Shown here one piece after another: positions 35,701-45,273 of a DNA stretch of 64,000 nt (positions are counted from its first letter, which is position 1; each line of letters starts with the position of its first letter). The notes under the pieces are model-generated. The model was given only the letters and a program-made list of their open reading frames with translations, made no database searches and was not told the DNA's origin. This DNA comes from Symbiodinium natans. Lineage: Eukaryota > Sar > Dinophyceae > Suessiales > Symbiodiniaceae. The DNA lies in the NCBI GenBank assembly GCA_905221605.1, contig CAJNDS010001225.1:244501-308500 (forward strand). The letters run 5' to 3'. A program made the translations under genes and the position numbers.

Positions 35701-36560
35701 ATACTGCGTGCCGCGCAGCCTGCGCCGCGTTTCCGCACCACATATGTGAGCTCTTGGTTTGGAGTTTGTTGCAGCAGCGGCTGGTGCAATTCGAGGACAC
35801 GGCCACCTGAAGTCAGCACAATCGACTCTGCGGAACGGCCAGCACTTCCTGCGATGCGTCTCCGCACATTCCGCCCCGTTTCCGCATCGTCGACATTGAC
35901 CTCGAACGTGGAGCCGGCAAGACAGTGGATGGTCAACGGCCACATGCTGGCGCTTCCGCGGCACCCGACCCCGAATTGTGCCCACCTCAGTGTGTAGGGC
36001 GAGCCGACAAGACTCGACGAACCATGACACAAAAACGAGTGGACATTTCAGAAAACACAAGTTCGTAGTTGGGAATTATGGAATTCGGCACCTATACCCT
36101 ATCCCAAAGTATATTACCCTTCAGGGATTCTATAGGGCAACTAGTTTCCTCAATTGGGCTCCTTGCGTGTAGCATGACTTGAGACAAACAACCTGATTCA
36201 CACAGAGTTTTTTTTAAACAACATGGGCAAATGAATTCTTAAGAACCCAAAGCCTACGTTCCATGCAGGTTACCTTATACTAATAACCCACAAAAAAGCA
36301 GGTTTGGGGTTGATAAGGTAAGTATTGTAAAGAGCCACCTGATCTGGGGCTTAAGGGGTTCAGGCTTTCTGTCTACAGACCTGCCGAACCCTACTAAACC
36401 CTGAACGCTAAACCCTAAACCCTAAACCCTAAACCCTAAACCCTAGACCTCTGCAGCGTGGCCGAACCATGCCCTACGCTTTATAGTCCCTTGGGGTTGA
36501 TATTCGCACGAACAGCAACATAATTGGGACGTTCCCCCGTATACTAACAGTCCTTGGCCC
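32770..36560. repeat. Segmental duplication, copy 2 (intact FNIP gene and flanks)
   Basis: Direct-orientation partner of 17000-20860, offset about 15.7 kb. A second repeat family (ATTCCACG...CCGGGCA) at 33365-33560 is shared with 38490-38760 instead. Small conserved islands 33060-33110, 33240-33290, 33640-33690 and 33760-33800 match those near copy 1. Confidence 0.85.
33930..35945 (-). CDS. UBL-FNIP repeat protein, copy 2 (intact large exon)
   Basis: One open exon of about 670 codons from ATG (MWPLTIHCLAGSTFEV) to CAG followed by the donor-like GTAGAC; without splicing it stops at 33915. An alternative upstream TTG start is less likely. The first 75 or so residues (LTIHCLAGSTFEV ... NQELTYVVRK) look like a ubiquitin-like beta-grasp domain, common at the N-terminus of dinoflagellate repeat proteins. 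Then about 24 FNIP-type repeats (LPSGLQTLTFGxxFNQSLEG, 22-23 residues, leucine-rich-repeat-like), with shorter units in places (for example QQLPSGLQ). Presumably a cytoplasmic protein-binding scaffold. Both copies sit antisense to the copia element, in line with all other host exons. Confidence is high for the domain content, lower for the 3' structure. Confidence 0.85.
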
Positions 36561-36704
36561 AAAACCCTACAAACCATAGTTAGGGTTTAGGGTTTAGGGT
36601 TTAGGGTTTAGGGTTTAGGGTTTAGGGTTTAGGGTTTAGGGTTTAGGGTTAAACCCTACCCCGAAACCTTTAAACCCCCAACGCAGACCCTCCTTGGTGT
36701 AGGC

Positions 36705-39700
36705 CTTTGCGCGCAAGGCCCGAAGAGTTTGCTGAACAAGCAGCGCCTGACCTCGACGAGGGTAGGGGTTTAGGGTTTAGGGTTGAGGGCTTAGGCTTTA
36801 GGGTTTAGGGTTTGGGGTTTAGGGTTTAGGGTTTTAGGGTTTAGGGGTTTGTGAGGAGCAGATCCTCGGCGTAGGAAAAATTCCATGCTACCTGTTTTTC
36901 AGTACGATTCCGTGAACACACAAACACAAACAAAGCGGTTTAGGGTTTAGGGTTTAGGGTTTGGGGTTTAGGGTTTAGGGTTTGGGGTTTGGGGTTTAGG
37001 GTTTAGGGTGCACGTCCATACTTGGGTTTCGGGCTTCGGGCTTCGGGCTTCGGGCTTCGGGCTTCGGGCTTCGGGCTTCGGGTTTAGGGTTTAGGGTTTA
37101 GGGTTTAGGGTTCAGGGTACTTAGTAACCCATTGTAAGTCGAGCTACAACCCACATATAAGCCCCCTTAAGTACCTGCTATACTATAAGTACAGTTATAA
37201 GTACAGTAGTACAGTTACCCAAACCCTAAACCCTAAACCCTAAATCACAAGTACTGTTAGAATTGGGTGACTACCACGAATCTCCAAGTACATGCCAGTC
37301 CTACTCGACTCCCCGGCCTAGCCCGCAAAGGTTTAGGGTTTAGGGTTTAGGGTTTAGGGTTTAGGGTCTAGGGTTTAGGGTTTAGGGTTTAGGGTTTAGG
37401 GTATCGAAGGATATGAACTTGTGCAGCTGCCGCTCAAACACAGCCCTTGGCCCCAAAGTGCCCAGAACTGCCTGCTACTTGGGGGTTCATGGTACCTAGT
37501 AATCCAATTATGAGTGTACTTATACTTGGGTTATAACCCAAGTATAACTCTATTAGGGCACTTGAGGGGCCTATATGTGCGTTAGAAAAGTAATATTGGC
37601 ACTCATGGCGGAGTACCAGGTGTCGAAACCATGCCCCACCAACCCACCCGCAAATCCCACAACTCCTCGAGCCCCGAGAACTCGCAACAACCAAACGACC
37701 CATGGACTCTGCAACCAACACCCCGGCAATTTCAAACCCGAAGAGTTAAAGCAACCAAACCCCTAAACCCTTAAACCCCTAAACCCTGAAGCCCTAAACC
37801 CTAAACCACTAAACCCCTGTACTACACGCGTAAGCCAAATCTCTCTATACTTGTGCTCCAAGTAGGGTTACAAGTTCCTCAGTTCCCTATAAACAGGGAT
37901 CTAAGTATAGTGACCCTACTCACAACCCTACTTATAACCCATGAACCTCCAAGTAGCCCTAAACCCTAAACCCTAAACCCTAAGCCCCAAGCCCTCAGCC
38001 CTAAGCCCTAAGCCCTAAACCCTAAACCCTAAACCCTAAACCCTAAACCCTAAACCCTAAACCCTAAACCCTAAACCCTGAACCCTACCCATGGAGGGTT
38101 TCCGAGGTCCACGCGCAGCCGCTCCGCCCAGGGCGCGGCGGCGCGGCCGCAGTTTCCGGTGAGGGCCTCTCAGGAAAAGCAGGGGATGCTTGGAGGTTCA
38201 TGGTACTGATTGACCGACCATAGGGTTTAGGGTTTAGGGTTCAGGGTTTAGGTACTTAACTGTACTTATAGCCATGTTAGGGCACTAAAGGGGCTTATAT
38301 GTGGGTGATGGGTACATTTATAGTTGGCTACTGAATACCATGAACCTCCAAGTGATCTTTCCTTGGAGGTTCAGGGTACTTAGCAACCCATGATCCGCTT
38401 TAGGTTTTAAGGCGTAGGGTTTAGGGTTTAGGGGAACCCATTATAGTTATAACCCACATATAGGCCCACCCTGTTTAGTAGGGGGGGGGGGGGGGCTTTT
38501 TAAAGTCAATTGGCCGAATTATTCAGGATCCCCTGACTGTTTGGGGGTCCTCTTTAAAGTCAAATCGTCGCGGCGCCGTAAGAAAATTCCACGTGGCGCG
38601 CCTTCAAACAAGATAACCGGGCATCGTTGCCCTTTTAGCCTATCTAAACACATCCCTCTTAAAATCATATAAGCCCCGGGGCCGTGCAATCAGGATCCCA
38701 TCCGGCCGCGACTGTTCAGGGGGGAGGGGGCCCTACACATTAAAGAGGGTCCCACATTACTAGGTACCATTTAGGGTTTCATGAGGGTTTAGGGTGTTCG
38801 GGGCTTATTTAGAGCCTTTAGGATTGTTAGAGGGTTAGCGGAGGTGGGAGGCCACATGTGCCCTTTCTTGAGGGTTTTCGGCTAGTCCCAGGACTAACCT
38901 AGGAATAAACAGGGTGCCCTTTCTGGTTTAAAGGGTTTTAGAAGGGAACCTAAACCCTAAAACAGGGAACAAGGGCCTACACTGGGTCCTAGTAGCCCTA
39001 AACCTTCAACCCTAAACCCTACAACCCTAACCCTAACCCTACACCCTACAACCCTCAACCCTACAACCCTCAACCCAATGCAGGGCTGCCTGTTTGGGTT
39101 TAAGGTTTGGGGGGGGGGGGGGGGGGGGGGCTTCGAGCTCGGGTTTGGGAGCTCAGGGAGCATGATTTTACAAAGGGAAGGGAAGGGGGGGGGGGGGGGG
39201 AACATACCAAACACCGGCTTAGGGTTTAGGGTGTAGGAATTCTTGAAATTATTCCGGGTTCAGGTTCGGGCAAAGTTTCGGGGAAATTTCCGAAGAGTTT
39301 TGAGGAGTTTCGTTTTTGAGGCTCAGGTTCGGGCAAAGTTTCGGTGTAAGTTTCCGGGGAAAAGTCTTGAGGAGATTCGATACACCCTCAACCCTAAGCC
39401 CCAAAGCTCCGACACCCTTCAGCCCCTTCGCCTCGATAGTCTGCAGCGCTCCGGTGGCATCGCCGTTGTCGAAGCCTGGGTCAGGGAGCTAAGCAGGTCG
39501 CTGGGGCTTGAGGCTTCGATTTGGGTTTAGGGTTTTAGGGTTTTAGGGTTTTAGGGTTTTAGGGTTTTAGGGTTTTAGGGTTTAGGGTTTAGGGTTTAGG
39601 GTATAGGGTTTAGGGTTTTAGGGTTTAGGGTTTAGGGTTTAGGGTATAGGGTATAGGGTTGAGGGTTTATAGGGTTTAGGGTTTAGGGTCAGGGAGCTAA

Positions 39701-42700
39701 GCGGGTGGCTGGGGCTCTGCATATACACCCATATATTGGTATGTGAATCTATGCTTAAACATTTCTTAGCATGTGAACGTAGACGAAAACCTATAAACAA
39801 AAACTAGAAAATTCATTAAAACATAAACACATGAATGATAATAATAACAATAATACTAGTAATAATAACAGTAGTAATGAAAATGATCATACTAATACTA
39901 ATGGTGATAATAATAATAATAATAACGACAACAATAATACTAATAATAATAATAATGATGATAATAATAATAATAATATATGCATACATGCACGCACGTG
40001 ACCTAATATGACAAGAAATGATGCAATACCTATGTTAAGACATACTCTAATTGTGTTTGGGCTTGGTACCCTAAACCCTAAAACCCAAACTAAACGCTTT
40101 CTTGGCTGACTTCTGAACCCCCTATAAAAGTTTAACTTTTAGGCCTTGTTGTAGTTTCTACAGAGACCCAAAAAGTTAAAGTCCTAAGAGCCAGCCAGAA
40201 GAAAGCCAAGCCCTATACCCTGAACCCTAAACCCCACACCCAAAACTCCCAAACCCAAACCCCAAACCCAAAATCCAGACCTTGTAGCTTCAACTAAACG
40301 TAACACTAGACCCAGGAGTAGCCTAGGAATGCAAAGGGTGTCCTTTTTGGTTAAGGGGATTGTAAGGGAAACCCAACCCAAAAAACCCTAAACCCTAAAC
40401 CCTAAACCCTAAACCCTGAACCCTAAACCCTAAACCCTAAACCCTAAACCCTAAACCCTACTCAGGTCCTAGAACACCCAGGCAGTTGTGAGGGCACTGC
40501 GCTTGGCGCACTCGGCGAGCTTCGCCAAGTTTCGCCTGGCGGCCTCGCGGGTTGCTTTGACGGCTTTTAGGGCGCAAAAAAGCCCTAAACCCTAAACCCT
40601 AAACCCTCAACCCTAAACCCTCAACCCTAAACCCTCAACCCTAAACCCTAGCCTAAAAACCTTATATACGAAGGCCCTTGGTCCCAAAATCATTGAACAA
40701 GAGTCCTCAGAGCCTTGTGGTAAGGATTTAGGGCTTGTGAGGGGCCTTGGGTGTTCTTGTTTCACTGCGGGTTTAGGGTTTGAGGGCTTTAGAGTTTAGG
40801 GTTTGAGGGTTCTAGGGTTTCTGGGTTTTAGATGGTTGTAATAGGATTGAGGGATTTCGGGTTTAGGGTTGGTAGGGTGGTACCCGAAACCCTGAAACCC
40901 TGAAACCCTGAAACTCGAAGCCCTAAACCCTAAACCCTAAACCCTAAACCTAAAAAACCTAAAAACCTAAAACCCTAAAACCCTAAAACCCCAAAACCCT
41001 AAAACCCTAAAAACCCTAAAACCCTAAAACCCTAAAACCCTAAAACCCCAAAACCCTAAAACCCAAAAACCCAAACAACCCAAAACCCTAAAACCCTAAA
41101 ACCCTAAACCTAAAACCCTTAAACCCTAAACCCTAGTGGGTTCAGGGTCTTGGGGTTGGATGGGTGCAGGGGTTCTAGGGGCAGCAGGACTTCAAAGGCC
41201 CACAAGATCCAAACCGTGAAGCCCTAAAGCACGCCTGCATTAAGGTTTAGGGTTTAGGGTTGAGGGTTTAGGGTTCAGGGTTTAGGGGATACAGGGTTAC
41301 AGGGTTTAGGGTTTAGTAGTTTTAGGGGTTAGGGGTTAGGGGTCAGGAATTAGGGTGTGGAGACAACCCGGTGCCCTTGGGGTTGGGGGTTGAGGCTAGA
41401 CCATCGCATGGGATAATTCAAAGCCCTAAACCCTAAACCCTAAACTCTAAACCTTAAACCCTAAACTCTAAACCGTGAACCCTAAACCCATTGGAAAAAA
41501 ATAACATAGATGGACCTCAGCCCAAAACCCTAAGCTCCTAACCCCATAGGCTCAGCGACCCTATTTGGAAAGAGGGTTTAGGGTTTAGGGCTAAGGGTTT
41601 AGGGTTTAGGGCTTAGGGCCCCATAGGGTTTTGCGGGTTTCGGCAGAGGCGGGAGGCCTCCGACGGATGGGAGTCAGTCGCCTGGCGCGAAGGGCTCAGG
41701 GTTTTTATTTAGGGTTTAGGGTTTAGGGTTTAGGGTTTAGGGTTCTAGGGTTTAGAGTTTAGGGTTTTGGGATTAGGCGTTATCGGGTTTAGGCTCAGGG
41801 TTCATTATAAGGGCAGTGTTTTTCGTGTACTTGTCAGGTGAGTAGAGTTTAGGCTTCAGGCTTCCTAAACCCTAAACCCTAAACCTTAAACCTTAAACCC
41901 TAAACCCTAAACCCTTCACAGATTAGGAGTTTGAGTGCTTTTGCTCAATCTTCGAGTGGGGCTCTTGACTTTCAACCCTAAGCCCGAAGCCTTCATCTGA
42001 AGGTCATCTTGGGGGCTGAGGGTTTAGGGTTTAGGGTTTAGGGTTTAGGGTTTAGGGTTTAGGGTTTAGGGTTTAGGGTTTAGGGTGTAGGGTTTCGGGG
42101 CCCGCACCCAAGAGGTCTCAGACTCAGGGGATTCTACGCTGGACCCGCGAGATTGTACCCTCCCGTGTTGGGGACCTAAACCCTAAACCCTAAACCCTAA
42201 ACCCTAAACCCTAAACCCTAAACCCTAAACCCTAAACCCTAAACCCTAAACCGCGGTCCTCAAAACACCCTCTGCCCAAGAGGGGCGGCTACAAACTGTT
42301 CCCAACATCCTAAACCCTAAACCCTAAAACCCCAAAAACCCTGAAGCCTGAACCCTAAACCCTAAACCCTAAACCTATGGTGTAGGCTTTAGGGTTGAGG
42401 GCCCAAGAAGAAGGACTCCTGATCACTTCCCTTGTTGGGGGAGCATCGCATGTCGAAGTAAGGAGTTTAGGGTTTAGGGCTTAGGGTTTTGGGTTTAGGG
42501 TTCAGGGTTGAGGGTTGCCGTCCACGAAATTAGAGTTTAGGGTGTCGGGTTTAGGGTTCAGGGTTTAGGGAAGATTCCTCTATCGAGAGGACATAAGACC
42601 TAAACACTGAAGTTCACAACCAGAATTGCTTCAGAGATTTTGGATGTACTGACCCATAAGCCCTAGGCAAACTAGCTATTTCAACCTCTAAAACTTCTAG

Positions 42701-44644
42701 ACCCCTGAGCCAAAAAAAACCCTAAACCCCTAAACCCCTAAACCCCTAAACCCCTAAACCCCAAAACCCCTAAACCCCTAAACCCCTAAACCCTAAACCC
42801 CAAAAACCCTGAAGCCTGATGGCACCTCGAAATCTAGCCCCATCAACCCAAGGGCTCTTAGCCTCCCAGGCCCTAAACTCTAAACCCCAAAGCCCCTACT
42901 ACATCTCTTAAGACGCCAAATTCAAACCTTAAAGCCCCTTGAATCGAAACCTGAATCTAAACCCCAAAGCCCCCTACTACATCTCTTAGGACCCCAAATT
43001 CAAACCTTAAAACCCCTTAGATCGAAACCTGAACATCCTTAAATCTAGAGAGGGTTTGAAGACACAAGGCTGCCTGAAGGCGGCCACGGTCGTAAGTCTA
43101 AAACCCCCCAGAGCCCAAACTCCAAACCTTAAAACCCCTAAGTCTAAACATTAAAGCCCCTAAGCTCTAAACCTGAAAAACCCCTTAAGCCCTAAACTCT
43201 AAACCTGAAAGCCCTAAACCCTAAACCCTAACCCCTAAACCCCTAAACCTCTAAACCCCTAAACCCCTAAACCCCTAAACCCCTAAACCCCTAAACCCTA
43301 AAACCCTAAAACCCTAAAACCCTAAAACCCTAAAACCCTAAACCCTAAACCCTAAACCCTAAACCCTAAACCCTAAACCCTAAACCCTAAACCAAACCTC
43401 TCAGAACCGGCCTCAGGCTCTGCGCCCGGACGCACCGCGTAGGCCATGGCCAAGAGGCGGCCGCAGATATGGGCCACAACACCTGGGTTAGGGATTTTAG
43501 GGTTTAGGGTTTAGGGTTTAGGGTTTAGGGTTTAGGGTTTAGGGTTTAGGGCCACGACTCCACGACGCCTGGGGTGGAGGGGGGTTGGAGGTTAGGAAAG
43601 CCCTAGACCGTAAACCCTAAACGCTAAATCCTATAGTGAACCCTGAACCCTGAACCCTGAACCCTGAACCCTAAACCCTAAACCCTAAACCCTAAACCCT
43701 AAACCCTAAACCCTAAACCCTAAACCCTAAACCCTGACACAGGATTTGGGGGGGGGGGGGGGGGAAGGGGGGGAGAGCCTGGGGACTTGTAGGGTATACG
43801 GTGTAGGGATTTGGGCAAGAAAAAAACTCTGGGTACTAACCCTAAACCCTGAACCCTGAACCCTGAACCCTAAACCCTAAACCCTAAACCCTAAACCCTA
43901 AACCCTAAACCCTAAACCCTAAACCCTAAACCCTAAACCCTAAACCCTACCAAAGATGAACCATACGCCCTAACAACCCTGAACATCCTCAAGCCTGAAA
44001 ACCCCTTTACCCTGTATAAACCCGGAAAACCCCAAAGCTCCAGAACCCTGCAAACCCTAAAGCCATAAACCCCGAACAAATCTAAAGAACGAAACCCCTT
44101 AAAACCCTAAAGCGTACTTCGAGGTTCTTGGGTAGTGACATTCATGGGTAGTTCTAAGTCGGGTTGTAAGTATGGCAACCATACTTATAACCCTGTATAG
44201 GATACTCATCACCCTTTATAACTACCCATGAACCTCCCCAAGTAAACCCCGAAGCCTACACCCTACACCAGGAGGCTGTAGAAAATCTCTTGGCACATCA
44301 AACAACCTGGTAGTGGGAAGTATGATAACCCTAAACCCTAAACCCTAAACCCTAAACCCTAAACCCTGAACCCTAAACCCTAAACCCTAAACCCTAAACC
44401 CTAAACCCTAAACCCTAAACCCTAGCTTTCAGGGGGTTATGAGGAGTTTAGAGTTCGGAGGTGAGACCTTTCTTTTTTTCTACCCATGTTGGGGTCCAAG
44501 ATAGGGTCCAAAACCCCCTCCCCCACAAACAGAGGGGATGCTTTAGACATGTGTCTCTACAGCACTCTGTGTTTTGTGGGCCCTCAGCTGTGTGGTGTTC
44601 GTTCTTCAGGTCTGCGCTTGGTAGAAGTACCATAACTGGCACAA
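36705..44644 (-). CDS. Intron-dense gene model 5 (about 14 exons), unknown protein(s)
   Basis: Minus-strand islands: 44644-44527, 44306-44269 (LFDVPRDFLQPP), 43482-43398, 43073-43035 (AALCLQTLSRFKD), 42662-42621 (GLWVSTSKISEAIL), 42288-42252 (PPLLGRGCFEDR), 42175-42108 (SSVESPESETSW), 41968-41920 (KSPTRRLSKSTQTPN), 40563-40478, 39475-39416 (FDNGDATGALQTIEAKGLK), 38166-38089, 37467-37419 (LGTLGPRAVFERQLH), 36891-36853 (VAWNFSYAEDLL), 36751-36705 (QALLVQQTLRALRAK). Phase agrees for 44644 to 44269 and for 42288 to 42108. The stretch may hold two or more genes. 40570-41915 contains mainly telomeric repeats, with weaker candidates near 41230 and 41690. Confidence 0.5.
37029..37082. repeat. Heptamer variant array (GGGCTTC)n
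   Basis: Eight perfect tandem units of GGGCTTC, a telomere-length variant, running straight into TTTAGGG. Confidence 0.9.
37118..38470. mobile_element. Cluster of family A fold-back MITEs
   Basis: At least five copies or fragments: 37118-37292, 37475-37595, 37855-37956, 38189-38353 and 38364-38470. All share GGTTCATGGTACTTAG-like ends and ATATAAGCCCC-like centres. Two carry telomeric repeats in the middle. Confidence 0.75.
38089..38166 (-). CDS. Putative exon of model 5
   Basis: 78 nt, phase 0 to 0, reading ALTGNCGRAAAPWAERLRVD and ending NPPW, acceptor CCTGAGAG and donor GTAGGG. A family A MITE lies about 20 bp upstream on the minus strand. Confidence 0.55.
38490..38760. repeat. Diverged repeat shared with 33365-33560
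   Basis: Shares AAATTCCACG...GCGCCTTCAAA...CCGGGCA and TCAGGATCCCCTGACTGTTTGG-like blocks with the second site. No coding support. Confidence 0.5.
39835..39985. repeat. AT-rich trinucleotide microsatellite (AAT/GAT)n
   Basis: About 150 bp of interrupted ATA/AAT/ATG triplets, in strong contrast to the GC-rich surroundings. The flanking 39700-40080 has no gene. Confidence 0.9.
40101..40210. mobile_element. Introner-like element, family B copy 1
   Basis: 110 bp beginning CTTGGCTGACTTCTGAACCC and ending CAGAAGAAAGCCAAG. The other copy, at 57528-57639, abuts an exon. The ends are inverted (CTTGGCT and AGCCAAG). Confidence 0.75.
40478..40563 (-). CDS. Putative exon of model 5
   Basis: 86 nt reading VKATREAARRNLAKLAECAK and then RSALTTAW, probably helical. 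Acceptor CCTAAAAG, donor GTGTTC. Confidence 0.6.
40920..41130. repeat. Degenerate telomeric array (CCCTAAAA variants)
   Basis: About 28 units, mainly the octamer CCCTAAAA with CCCCAAAA and CCCAAAA members. Confidence 0.9.
43398..43482 (-). CDS. Putative exon of model 5
   Basis: 85 nt reading VVAHICGRLLAMAYAVRPGA and ending GSER; acceptor TAACCCAG, donor GTTTGG. Two other frames are also open. Confidence 0.5.
44527..44644 (-). CDS. Putative exon of model 5
   Basis: 118 nt (38 codons) reading VPVMVLLPSADLKNEHHTAE, then a Cys-rich end (ECCRDTCLKHPLC). Acceptor CATTGCCAAAG, donor GTGGGG. Phase 2 at its end matches 44306-44269. Confidence 0.5.
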
Positions 44645-45005
44645 CTTTGGCAATGCGGTGTGGCTGCCGCCCTCAAATCTTTGCAGAAAGCGCTGTGGCC
44701 CAGGTGCAAAAAGGCTACAACTCTGAAACCCTAAACCCTACAAACCCTGAACCCAAACACTAGCCCTGAACCCTAAACCCTAAACCCTGAAACCTGAACC
44801 CTAAACCCTAAACCCTGAAACCTGAACCCTAAACCCCTAAACCCTAAACCCCTAAACCCCTAGACCCTAGCAGCGCAGTGCTGGGCCCTCCCACTCCCGA
44901 GGAGACCCTGAGCTGGCGGGGTCAGGGCGGCAGCCTGACGATCGCGTCGGGGTTCCGGGTGGGTTTAGGGTTTAGGGTTTAGGGTTTAGGGTTTAGGGTT
45001 TAGGG

Positions 45006-45211
45006 TGCGGAGCTGCAGTTGGTATTGTAGAAAGGAGTTGGTGTTGGAAGTTGAAGGGTCAATGCACCCGGTAATCTTATTGGCTCAAGACTGGGCCATG
45101 CGCCTGGTAGCAAAAAGAAGTTTTGGGTTCTTGGTGTTTGCTGGTTGGTTCAGGGTGAAACCTCTGGCGACTGTTTGGGTTGATTCCCTTCCCCTTTCGG
45201 TTGCCCCCGTA
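45006..45211 (+). repeat. 5' LTR, 206 bp
   Basis: Starts TGCGGAGCTGCAG and ends GTTGCCCCCGTA. Matches 54624-54834 apart from one 5-bp gap. The ends are TG and TA rather than the usual TG and CA. Confidence 0.9.
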
Positions 45212-45223
45212 GGTTATGAGCCC
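45212..45223 (+). other. Primer binding site for half initiator-Met tRNA
   Basis: GGTTATGAGCCC directly abuts the 5' LTR. It is the reverse complement of the initiator tRNA-Met anticodon stem-loop GGGCTCATAACC. Drosophila copia is known to prime from an internal fragment of this tRNA; the same is inferred here. Confidence 0.75.
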
Positions 45224-45273
45224 AAATTAGGCTTCCTGCGGTATAGGTAAAGATTTTTCGGTTGTTTAACGCC

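Noticed and set aside
37029-37082. CRISPR-like array
   Set aside because: Units are 7 bp without spacers; no other direct repeats with regular unique spacers were found in the window.
45262-45273. Gag start upstream of 45274
   Set aside because: The frame opens there without an ATG (TTG); the first ATG, in a good context, is at 45274.
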